Source of the DNA: an uncultured Verrucomicrobiota bacterium | GTDB lineage: Bacteria > Verrucomicrobiota > Verrucomicrobiae > Opitutales > Opitutaceae | Length of the DNA stretch: 15,564 bases | Direction of reading: 5' to 3' | Assembly (NCBI GenBank): GCA_946482165.1 | Contig: CAMLQS010000094.1 | Location: forward strand, 1 to 15,564 | In this document: piece after piece, positions 7,166 through 14,709 of the stretch | How the letters are laid out: every line of letters begins with the position of its first letter | Position numbering within the stretch: position 1 is the stretch's first letter | The notes under the pieces: generated by a model | Seen by the model: the letters and a program-made list of their open reading frames with translations, nothing else | The model's database searches: none | Told to the model about the DNA's origin: nothing | Translations under genes and position numbers: made by a program

Positions 7166-9529
7166 TCAATGGCTGCGCAGCGTGAGGACGGCGCTTTGCA
7201 GGCCGGGGGACTCGGCGCGCAAGGTGATTTCGCCGGCCACGGTGGTGGTCTGGACGATGGCCTGGGCCAGGCCGTTAAAGGCGGAGCGGCTGCTCGCCTT
7301 GTCGGGCTCGTGGCAGGACGGATCGCCGTTGCCCACGCCGATGAGGGCGGCGGGGCCGGCGAGCTTGAACGCGATCTTGTCGCCGGCGGTGGGCACGACC
7401 CGGCCGGAGGCGTCGACGACCTCGACGGTGACGACGGCGAGGTCGGCCTTGTCGGCGGCGAGTTCGGAGCGGTCGGCGCTCAGGCGGATGGCGGCGGGAG
7501 CGCCGGTGGTCTCGCGGGTCGTCTCGAGGGGTTCGCCCTTGCGGACGCCCTTGGCGACGAGTTTGCCCGGGGCGTATTTGACCTTCCACTCCAGGTGATG
7601 GAGCGGCTTCACGGTCTGTTTGCCGAGCGAGACGTCGTTGAGGAAGAGCTCCACCTCGTCGCAGTTGCTGTGGACCCAAACGGCGATCTCCTCCCCTTCC
7701 CCGCCCGGCCAGTTCCAGTGCGGGAAGAGGTGCAGCACGGGCTCGTCGCTCCACCAGGCTTTATAATAATAGTAACTGTCCTTGGGGAAGCCACAGAGAT
7801 CGAAAAAGCCATAGTGGCAGTTGACGACGGGCCACTCGAAGGGACGCGGCTCGCCCTTGTAGTCGAAGCCCGCCCAGACGAAGCCGCCGGCGATCCAATC
7901 GCGCTCGGCGACGGGCGGCCAGGCGTTCTCCACGGTCTGGCCGGAGGGGCCGGCGGTGATGCTGTAGCCCGGGACGTAGCCGCGCGCCCGGTCGCCATGG
8001 TAGGAGCCGAGGTCGTCCTTCCATTGCTCCGTCGCGTAGACGCCGCGGGTGCAGACCTCGCTCGCGATCTCCGAGGCGATCATGGGCACGTCGGGGAACC
8101 GCTTATGCACGTCCTCATAGACCCAAGGGTTGTAGTTGATTCCAATGACATCGATCTGGCCGATGATGCCCTCGGGGGTGTCGAAGCCGCCGTTCAGCGC
8201 GGCGGTGACCGGGCGGGTGGGATCGAGTTCGAACACGCGCTGTTTCATGGCGCGAATCATGGCGCCGGCCTCGGGCTTGAACTGGATCCATTGCTCGTTG
8301 CAGAGCGACCAGCAGAAGATGCTCGGGTGGTTGCGATCTCGCTTCACCAAGGCGCTCAGGTCGCGGTGCTCCACCGCCGGCCCGTCGGTGGGGGCTTGAT
8401 CGGTATAGACGTCCCCGAGGTTGCGGTTTTCGGCCATGACGAGGAAACCCATGCGGTCGCACTCGTCGATGAGGAAGGGCGCGACGGGGTTGTGGGAGAG
8501 GCGAATGGCGTTGCAGCCCATCTCCTTCAGCCGTTCGAGGCGCCAGGTGAAGAGGCGGTCGGGCACGGCGGCACCGACGCCGGCGTGGTCCTGGTGGATG
8601 TTGACGCCCTTGAGTTTGACGTGCCTGCCGTTGAGGAACAGGCCGCGCGCGGCGTCGAAGCGGATGTGGCGCACGCCGAAGGTGGTCGTGACTTGATCCA
8701 CGACCGCGCCGGCCACGGTGACGGTGCTGCGCAGTCTGTAGAGATGCGGTGTCTCGATCGACCAGAGAGCGGCGGCTGGCAGAGGAATGGATTGCGAGAG
8801 TTTCGCACCGGCACCCGCCGCGAGAATCTCGGCGGAGGACGCGGCCGCGACGACGAAGCCGGCGGCGTCGAGCACCTCGCTCGATACGGTCGCCTCGACG
8901 GGCGAGCCGCTGGTGTTGGCGAGATCGGTCTCGATCTTGAGGTTCGCATCGGCGCGGAGGCCGTCGCCCGGGTGCTCAAGCTGCGGCATGACGAAAACGC
9001 CGTCGGAGGCGATGTGAACGGGCGCGAGCACGACCATGCGCGCGTCGCGGTAGATGCCGCCGCCTTCATACCACCAGCCCTCGTAGCGGGGATCGACCTC
9101 GACGACGAGGACGTTGCGTCCGCCAAAAACAAGCGCGTCGGTGACGTCGAAGCGGGCGCGGGTGTAGCCGCTGTATTGGCTGTAAACTTCGCGGCCGTTG
9201 AGCAGGTAGCGGGCGTTGTTGAAGACGCCGTCAAACTCCAGCCATACGCGCCCGCCCCTCGCGCTCTCGGGGACGCTCAGCTCGCGGCGATAAACGGCGG
9301 GTTGCACCGGCAGGAAACCGTGCAACCAAAACCAGTCCGGGCGCCCGCCCTTGGTCGCGGTGGGATCGTCGCGGACGAAGGAGCCCTCGATCACGTAGTC
9401 GTGCGGCGCGTCCACCCGGCGCCAGGCGGAGTCGTCGTAGTCGGGCGCGACGGCTTCGGGAGAGGCGCCAAGATGGAAACGCCAGCCGTCGTTGAGCGAT
9501 GACACGAGGCGGGGAACGGTCTGGTTCAT
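7166..9529 (-). CDS. Glycoside hydrolase family 2, beta-galactosidase type
   Basis: The product is 787 residues from the ATG at 9529. The order is: jelly-roll sugar-binding domain (about 8-165, LNDGWRFHLG, WLEFDGVFNNARYLLNG, YEGGGIYRD), immunoglobulin-like domain (about 170-290), TIM barrel (about 295-590) and C-terminal beta domains (about 605-785, similar to the DUF4982 and invasin/Big-like domains seen in many GH2 enzymes). In the barrel, KLKGVNIHQDH and NAIRLSHNP are GH2 hallmarks, Glu412 in SLCNEQW is the acid/base, and Glu487 in MIASEIAS fits the nucleophile. No signal peptide is present, so it is probably cytoplasmic. The frame is open upstream into the GH43 gene, and an alternative ATG at 9562 is possible. 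The 11 intervening codons have poor third-position GC, so 9529 is preferred. It lies 44 bp after the GH43 stop. Beta-galactosidase is the most common activity for this arrangement; beta-glucuronidase or other GH2 activities remain possible. Confidence 0.92.
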   Translation of the reverse strand: MNQTVPRLVSSLNDGWRFHLGASPEAVAPDYDDSAWRRVDAPHDYVIEGSFVRDDPTATKGGRPDWFWLHGFLPVQPAVYRRELSVPESARGGRVWLEFDGVFNNARYLLNGREVYSQYSGYTRARFDVTDALVFGGRNVLVVEVDPRYEGWWYEGGGIYRDARMVVLAPVHIASDGVFVMPQLEHPGDGLRADANLKIETDLANTSGSPVEATVSSEVLDAAGFVVAAASSAEILAAGAGAKLSQSIPLPAAALWSIETPHLYRLRSTVTVAGAVVDQVTTTFGVRHIRFDAARGLFLNGRHVKLKGVNIHQDHAGVGAAVPDRLFTWRLERLKEMGCNAIRLSHNPVAPFLIDECDRMGFLVMAENRNLGDVYTDQAPTDGPAVEHRDLSALVKRDRNHPSIFCWSLCNEQWIQFKPEAGAMIRAMKQRVFELDPTRPVTAALNGGFDTPEGIIGQIDVIGINYNPWVYEDVHKRFPDVPMIASEIASEVCTRGVYATEQWKDDLGSYHGDRARGYVPGYSITAGPSGQTVENAWPPVAERDWIAGGFVWAGFDYKGEPRPFEWPVVNCHYGFFDLCGFPKDSYYYYKAWWSDEPVLHLFPHWNWPGGEGEEIAVWVHSNCDEVELFLNDVSLGKQTVKPLHHLEWKVKYAPGKLVAKGVRKGEPLETTRETTGAPAAIRLSADRSELAADKADLAVVTVEVVDASGRVVPTAGDKIAFKLAGPAALIGVGNGDPSCHEPDKASSRSAFNGLAQAIVQTTTVAGEITLRAESPGLQSAVLTLRSH

Positions 9530-9573
9530 CAATGGAGAGAACGATGGCGAAACAAAGGACATTGCCGAAGCGG

Positions 9574-10995
9574 TCAGCGGGTGTCCTTCGTAAACGCGAA
9601 GGAACGGATGTCGGCGATCTCGGTGCCGCCGGCCTCGGAGGCGAACTTCAGATAGACGGCGTGACGTCCGCTGATGTTGCGCACGGGGATCGTGAGCTCG
9701 CGCCAAGAGCCCTCGCGGGGTTCCTGCTGGTCGATGACGACGGAGCCGAGCTTCTCGCCGTCGGTCTTCGGGTCGCCGAGCCAGACCTCGACCTCGCCGG
9801 CGGCTTTGGCGTTGCGGAACTGAAGGGTGAAGAGGCTGAACTGGCCGGGCAGGATGGTGTCGCCGAAATCGAAATATTTATAACCGACCACGTTGCCGCT
9901 CTTGTTGCCCATCACCGGATGGGTGCGCTTGTCGAGTTCGGTGACGTAGCTGCCGCCGCGGAACACGCAGGCGATGTCGGCGGGCGTCCACTTGTAGGGG
10001 TTGAGGCTGGTCTCGAAGCCGAGCGAGGTCTGCTCGACCTGCGGGATGCTGCCGTCGGGGTTGATGGTGATGCGTTCGACGCAGGCGCGGCGCGAGAAGA
10101 CGCTGCGGTTGGTCATGCGGTGGTAGAAGACATACCACTGGCCGTTGATCTGGGAAATGCCGCCGTGGATGTTGCCGCTGTTGGCGTCCACATGATGGCT
10201 CACGATGACACCGCGGTAGGTGAAGGGGCCGTTCGGGGACTCGCTGGTGGCGTAGGCCTTGTTTTCGCCCTGAGCGTAGACGAGATAGTAGGTCCCGTTG
10301 ATTTTTTGCGGGGCGATGCCCTCCTGGAAATGATACGGCGCCTCCTTCGGAAGGATGTTCGACCGATAGGTGCCCGGCAGGATGTCCACCATCGTTTCGG
10401 GATTCAGCTGCGCCATGTGCGAGCTGCCGCCGCCCCAGTAGATGTAGACCTTGCCGTCGTCGTCCAACAGGAGGCCGGGATCGAAATATTGGCCCCAGCC
10501 GCCGAATTCGCCACCGGAACCGGGAGGCCCCTTGATGGTGGAGATGATCTTGAAGGGGCCGGCGGGGCTGTCGCTCACGGCGACGACGCAAGGGGCGCCG
10601 ACGACCTGGGCGAAGTAGTAATACTTGTCCTTCACCTTGATCAGATCCGGCGCGTAAAACTCGTAGTCGGAGTGCGGGTAGTCCTTCTTGTGCCCGTCCA
10701 CGTCGCGCGTCGCGAGCATGATGCCGTGGTCGGTCCAGGTGTTGAGGTCGTTGAGAGGAGCCGACCAGACCTTGAGGATATGGTCGCAGAAGCGCTCGGA
10801 GCCGGCCTTGTCGTGCGAGCCGTAAAGATAGAGGCGGTCGCCGAAGACGCGCGGCGAGCCGTCGGGGATGTATTCGTAGCTGGGAAGGAAGGGGTTCGCG
10901 GCTTGGGCGATAGACGCGACGCCGAGCGCGCCAAAGAGGGCGGCGAGGGCCTTGGTCCAACGCACGGTCGAGCGGGTGTGATTGATATTTTGCAT
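9574..10995 (-). CDS. Secreted glycoside hydrolase family 43 enzyme with CBM6-like C-terminal domain (copy A)
   Basis: The product is 473 residues. Residues 1-32 form a signal peptide (basic start, FGALGVASIAQA). The five-bladed beta-propeller covers about 33-330. The three expected catalytic acids can be placed: Asp45 (EYIPDG, base), Asp117 (FYAPDLI, pKa modulator) and Glu225 (HFQEGIAP, acid). From about 345 a CBM6-like beta-sandwich follows (NVVGYKYFDFGD, EVEVWLGDP, GRHAVYLKFAS). GH43 enzymes release arabinose, xylose or galactose from plant polysaccharides; the subfamily and the sugar cannot be settled here. It is the tandem paralog of the next upstream gene (53-bp gap). The ORF extends 60 codons further upstream, but that part overlaps the neighbour and the signal peptide fixes the start at 10995. 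The leader is CATTCCCCCTC directly before ATG. The residue after the acid Glu225 is Gly here but Ala in the paralog. Confidence 0.93.
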   Translation of the reverse strand: MQNINHTRSTVRWTKALAALFGALGVASIAQAANPFLPSYEYIPDGSPRVFGDRLYLYGSHDKAGSERFCDHILKVWSAPLNDLNTWTDHGIMLATRDVDGHKKDYPHSDYEFYAPDLIKVKDKYYYFAQVVGAPCVVAVSDSPAGPFKIISTIKGPPGSGGEFGGWGQYFDPGLLLDDDGKVYIYWGGGSSHMAQLNPETMVDILPGTYRSNILPKEAPYHFQEGIAPQKINGTYYLVYAQGENKAYATSESPNGPFTYRGVIVSHHVDANSGNIHGGISQINGQWYVFYHRMTNRSVFSRRACVERITINPDGSIPQVEQTSLGFETSLNPYKWTPADIACVFRGGSYVTELDKRTHPVMGNKSGNVVGYKYFDFGDTILPGQFSLFTLQFRNAKAAGEVEVWLGDPKTDGEKLGSVVIDQQEPREGSWRELTIPVRNISGRHAVYLKFASEAGGTEIADIRSFAFTKDTR

Positions 10996-11048
10996 GAGGG
11001 GGAATGAAGTGAAAAGATGAATACGTGGTTCGGGGGTTCGCGCGACGC

Positions 11049-12458
11049 TTAGCGGAACTCGCGACCAAAGGTGAACGCGCGCAGGTCGGCGATCTCCCGC
11101 CACGCCGTGTCGGAGGCGAACCTCAGATACACGTCGTGCCGTCCGCGGATATCGCGGACCGTGGCGCTGACGCACCGCCAGGACGCGTCGCCATCCGCCG
11201 CTTTTTCCACCAGGGCCTCGCCGATCTTCTCGCCGCCCTGGGCCGGATCGCCCGCCCAGACCTCGATGCGGCCGGGGACTTCCCGGGCCAGGACCTCGGC
11301 ATGGAACACCGTCGCGCCGCCGGCCGAGGCCGGTCCGAAGTCGAAGTATTTGTAACCGACCACGCAGCCGTCGCGGTTGCCCTTAACCGAACGCGTCAGG
11401 GGGTTCTGTTCGGTGACATGGCTTCCGCCGCGAAACACGCAGGCGATGTCGGCCGGAGTCACTCGATAGGGGTCGAGGCTTTCCTCGAAGCCGAGGGAGG
11501 TCTGCTCGACCCGCTTGATGCCGCCGTCGGCCTCGATCACGACGGGCTCCACGCAGGTGCGTCGGGAGAAGTTGGTGTTGTTGGTCTGCCGATGGTAGGT
11601 GATATGCCACCGGCCGTTGAGTTGGACCAAACCGCCGTGGATGTTGCCGCCATGGGAGTCGCCGCCGTTGGCGACGATGATGCCGCCGTAGGCGAAGGGG
11701 CCGGTGGGCGAATCGCTCGTGACGTAGGCGAGCTCGCCGCCGTTGGCGTAGACGATGTAGTAGCGGCCGTTGATCTTGCGCGGCGAGCAGGCCTCGAAAA
11801 ACCGGAAGGGCGCGTCGAGCGGGATGATGTTTTCGCGGTAGGTGCCGGGCAGGATGTCCACCATCGTCTCGGGATCGAGCTGCGCCATCTGGGCGTGCTT
11901 GAAACCCCAATACAGATAGACCTTGCCGTCGTCGTCCACGAGCACGCCGGGGTCGAAATACTGGGACCAGCCGCCGAAGTCGTTGGGCGAGCCCTCGGGT
12001 TTTTTGATCGTGGAGATGACCTTGAAGGGGCCGACCGGCGAGTCGGCGACCGCGACGGCGCAGGGCGAGCCGACGATCTGGGCGAAGAGGTAATACTTGC
12101 CGCGATGCTGGATCAGATCGGGCGCGTAAAATTCGTTGTCGGACCAGTCGATGTCGTCCTTGCGCCCCTCGATGTCGCGCGTGGTGAGCACCACGCCGTG
12201 ATCGGTCCAGGTGTTGAGGTCGGAGAGCGGCGCGGACCAGACTTTTAGGATGTGGTCGCAGAAGCGGGTCGAGTTGGCGCGATCATGCGAGCCGTAGATA
12301 TAGACCCGGTCGCCGAAGACGCGGGGCTCGGCGTCCGGGATGTATTCGTGGAGGGGGAGAAACGGATTCGCGGCCTGCGCGAGCGGCGCGACGAGGGACG
12401 AGACGCCGAGGACGCCGAGCGCGAAGAGCAGTTTTTTTGGGGGGAGACGGAAGGGCAT
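11049..12458 (-). CDS. Secreted glycoside hydrolase family 43 enzyme with CBM6-like C-terminal domain (copy B)
   Basis: The product is 469 residues. Residues 1-29 form a signal peptide (MPFRLPPKKLL, LAQA before cleavage). The GH43 propeller has Asp42 (EYIPDA), Asp114 (FYAPDLI) and Glu222 (RFFEACSPRKI) in the catalytic positions. A CBM6-like domain runs from about 360 to 466 (CVVGYKYFDFG, RIEVWAGDP, RHDVYLRFAS). By hand alignment it is roughly 60-65% identical to the gene that follows, and the domains are colinear from start to end. This indicates an in-place gene duplication with time for divergence. The most different stretches are the loops after GKVYLYWG, around the NIHGG segment (NGGDSHGGNIHGG against HHVDANSGNIHGG) and next to Glu222. 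These loops may change sugar preference. It starts 34 bp after the stop of the SGNH gene, with a CCCTC leader and no Shine-Dalgarno sequence. Confidence 0.93.
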   Translation of the reverse strand: MPFRLPPKKLLFALGVLGVSSLVAPLAQAANPFLPLHEYIPDAEPRVFGDRVYIYGSHDRANSTRFCDHILKVWSAPLSDLNTWTDHGVVLTTRDIEGRKDDIDWSDNEFYAPDLIQHRGKYYLFAQIVGSPCAVAVADSPVGPFKVISTIKKPEGSPNDFGGWSQYFDPGVLVDDDGKVYLYWGFKHAQMAQLDPETMVDILPGTYRENIIPLDAPFRFFEACSPRKINGRYYIVYANGGELAYVTSDSPTGPFAYGGIIVANGGDSHGGNIHGGLVQLNGRWHITYHRQTNNTNFSRRTCVEPVVIEADGGIKRVEQTSLGFEESLDPYRVTPADIACVFRGGSHVTEQNPLTRSVKGNRDGCVVGYKYFDFGPASAGGATVFHAEVLAREVPGRIEVWAGDPAQGGEKIGEALVEKAADGDASWRCVSATVRDIRGRHDVYLRFASDTAWREIADLRAFTFGREFR

Positions 12459-12492
12459 TTAATCGAGGGAAATTGAACTTTGTCGGCCGGAC

Positions 12493-14709
12493 TCAACGAC
12501 TCACGCGCAGTCGAAGGAAACGGCGCGGGTGAGCGGCCAAAGGCTCGGGATCGGGGACGCTCACCGGCCCGGCAAGGTTGGATGTTCCGGTGCTGCTCCA
12601 GACGGGCGAGGCGCCCCAGGCGACGAGGTCGGCGCAGCCCCACACTTCGTAGGCAAGGGCCGGGTCGGCGATACGGTTGAACGTGAGCACGAGGTGCCCG
12701 TCCAGTTGTGTGGAAACGCTCGTGGGAGACGCGGAATCGAGCACGAGCGGATCCGAGCCCAGGGCGTATTCGAGCAGATTGGGCCAGCCGTCGGCGTCGA
12801 CATCGGCCGTATCCGCGGCGTCGCCCGAGTCGTCGCCGGTGCCGAAGTGCTCCTGTCGCCAGGCGCGCAGCAGGTCGATGTCCGGCGTGGCCGCGATCGC
12901 GGCTGATGCCGGACTTTCGCCGGAGGCGTTCACCGCGGTGACGAGGTAATGGTAGGTCGTGCCGTTGTTCACCGACGTGTCGGTGAATGTGTTTCCGGAC
13001 GGGGTGGCGATGGTCGTGTAGGTGACTCCGCCGTCTGTGGAACGCTTGATATAGCAGGTCGTGGCCGCAGGGTCGGAGGACCATGTCAGGGCGACGGATC
13101 CGGCACCGGCGATCGCCGAAAAACCGGTCGGCGCGGAAGGCGGCGTGCCGAGCAAACCAAGGACCTCGCCGGGGCCGAGGGCGCGGTCATACAAGCGCAC
13201 GTCGTCAAGGGTGCCGTTGAGAAAATTGGAGCCGGTTTGCAGCGATCCTATGCGAAGAGTCGTGGGCCAGGTGCGCGACCCGGTCGGGCCGGTGCCACTG
13301 CCGCGCAACACACCGTCCACATATACCTTCATCGCGCCGCTGGCGTTGGCGCGGGTGGCGGCGACGTGGTGCCAGGCGCCGTCGTTGATGTTTACGGAGG
13401 AGGCCACGGTGGTGTCCCCGCCGGTGGAGCCTACGCCGAGCACGAACTTGCCATCCACAAGGGCGGTGCCGAAGTCGGCTCCGCCGCCGCCGATTTCTCC
13501 GTCCACCAGGCCCTTCCCCGCCCACCATTGCGCGCCGGGCCAGCCGGCGTTGTCGGTGGTTTTCACCCACAGCGCGATGGTGAAGTCGTCGGTGATGGAG
13601 CGCGGGATCGTCACATGGCCGCTGGAACCGTCGAACCGGGCCGCCTGCGCCCCGGTCTTGCCGGTGACGTAGGTCAGCGCGCTGGCCGTGCCGTGGAAGC
13701 CGCCGCCGCTGGAATCCAGCGCGTCGCCCTCGAAGGCATAGCGGGCTCGCGGCGGGCCGCCTGCGGCCGCGCTGGAGTCGGTCGAATCCACGCTCACTCC
13801 GTGGGTGTTGGCGGCGGCGACGACATAGTGGTAGGTCGTGCCGGCGGCGACACCGGTGTCCAGGAAGCTGGTTGTCGTCACGCCGCTCGCGATGGTCGTG
13901 TAGGCTCCGCCGCTGGTGGTGGCGCGTTTGACGATATAACTTTGCGCGGCGGAGGATGGATTCCAGCTCAAGGATACGGCCGCGTTGGCCGCGATCGCGA
14001 CAAAGCCGGAGGGCCGGGAGGGCGGCTGGTCGGCGGCGGGAGGGGCGAGCAGGGCGGCGGCGACCGTCGAGGCGATCACACCCGCGCCGGAGGCCGAGGG
14101 GTGGAGGCCGTCGCTGAACAAACCGGGCTGATCGAGCAGCGGGGTGTTGTTGTCGATGAGGGTGACATCCGCCGTGGTATCGGCGACGGCCCGGATAGCC
14201 AGAAGCAAGGTATCCTGGATAAAGTCGGGATCAAACGCGGTGCCGAAATCGTTGGGAATGTATGCCGGGGGCGAGAGGCAGACGTAGATTTTCGGCTGAC
14301 TCGCCAAGGCCTTGTATAACGCGATCAGCGCGCGGTAGTCGGCATCGAAGTTGGCCGGTTTCCAGTTCCACGATTTGGTGTCGTTGGTCCCGAGCATGAT
14401 GACGACGATGTCGGGGTTGAAACTCTGGCTTTGGCCGTGTTGCCAGGAGTTCCAGTAGGTGAAATCCGACTGCTTCTGCAGCGTGGAGCCGGAGAGACCG
14501 AAGTTACCGACGGTGTAGCCGGCGCCCAGCAAGGTCTGTAGTTGCGACGGATAGCTCTCGAGCGAGGGATTCGACAAAGCGTATCCCGCCGTGATGCTGT
14601 CGCCGACGCAGGCCACCTTGACCTGCGCCAGGGCGGTCGAGAGCGCGAGCGGTATCGCGGCGCCCAGGGCCAGCATCGACGAGAGCGTATGCGTCACCAG
14701 ACGGTTCAT
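12493..14709 (-). CDS. Secreted multidomain SGNH/GDSL esterase: SGNH - Fn3 - LamG - Fn3 - C-terminal tail
   Basis: The product is 738 residues. A signal peptide (1-29, ending TALAQ) is followed by an SGNH hydrolase (about 30-222). It has block I GDSIT with Ser38, Gly74 in GLSGST, block III GTND with Asn109, and block V DGLHPS with Asp200 and His203. Such enzymes often remove acetyl groups from xylan, pectin or rhamnogalacturonan. Next come an Fn3-like domain (about 229-316), a LamG jelly roll (about 320-515), a second Fn3 (about 523-609), and a tail (610-738) with an Asp-rich DTADVDADGWPNLLEYALG segment like a calcium loop. That tail, ending in RRFLRLRV, recalls C-termini I associate with secreted Verrucomicrobia proteins. 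The LamG and Fn3 parts probably hold the polymer. The ATG at 14709 is chosen because the signal peptide begins there; the longer frame to 15474 is the antisense-like shadow of the upstream gene. It overlaps the upstream stop by four bases. Confidence 0.92.
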   Translation of the reverse strand: MNRLVTHTLSSMLALGAAIPLALSTALAQVKVACVGDSITAGYALSNPSLESYPSQLQTLLGAGYTVGNFGLSGSTLQKQSDFTYWNSWQHGQSQSFNPDIVVIMLGTNDTKSWNWKPANFDADYRALIALYKALASQPKIYVCLSPPAYIPNDFGTAFDPDFIQDTLLLAIRAVADTTADVTLIDNNTPLLDQPGLFSDGLHPSASGAGVIASTVAAALLAPPAADQPPSRPSGFVAIAANAAVSLSWNPSSAAQSYIVKRATTSGGAYTTIASGVTTTSFLDTGVAAGTTYHYVVAAANTHGVSVDSTDSSAAAGGPPRARYAFEGDALDSSGGGFHGTASALTYVTGKTGAQAARFDGSSGHVTIPRSITDDFTIALWVKTTDNAGWPGAQWWAGKGLVDGEIGGGGADFGTALVDGKFVLGVGSTGGDTTVASSVNINDGAWHHVAATRANASGAMKVYVDGVLRGSGTGPTGSRTWPTTLRIGSLQTGSNFLNGTLDDVRLYDRALGPGEVLGLLGTPPSAPTGFSAIAGAGSVALTWSSDPAATTCYIKRSTDGGVTYTTIATPSGNTFTDTSVNNGTTYHYLVTAVNASGESPASAAIAATPDIDLLRAWRQEHFGTGDDSGDAADTADVDADGWPNLLEYALGSDPLVLDSASPTSVSTQLDGHLVLTFNRIADPALAYEVWGCADLVAWGASPVWSSTGTSNLAGPVSVPDPEPLAAHPRRFLRLRVSR
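13174..13745 (-). repeat. LamG-coding direct repeat, copy 1 (in the SGNH gene)
   Basis: This stretch matches 14736-15307 at a constant offset of 1562 bases, checked at both ends (CGCAC at 13196/14758 and TA at 13739/15301). No net insertion or deletion is therefore needed over about 570 bp. The encoded proteins share 121 of 160 residues in my hand alignment. Confidence 0.85.
14706..14709 (-). promoter_or_regulatory. ATGA stop/start overlap (translational coupling)
   Basis: On the - strand the upstream LamG gene ends with TGA (14708-14706) inside ATGA, whose ATG (14709-14707) starts the SGNH gene. This is the usual sign of reinitiation or coupled translation. It also confirms that the two genes form one transcript. 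Confidence 0.85.

Noticed and set aside
6080..9502. 1140-codon open frame on the + strand opposite the esterase and GH2 genes
   Set aside because: It is antisense to two well-supported enzymes, spans their gap, and its translation is a low-complexity mix of Gly, Ala, Val, Asp and Arg with no domain. Long antisense frames are expected in GC-rich genes with biased third positions.
9499..12248. Two long + strand frames opposite the GH43 pair, similar to each other
   Set aside because: Their similarity simply reflects the duplication on the other strand. They have no recognisable domain and cover the GH43 genes.
12949..14319. 456-codon + strand frame opposite the SGNH gene
   Set aside because: Shadow frame; Gly/Arg/Val-rich with no motif, fully covered by the SGNH-Fn3-LamG coding sequence.
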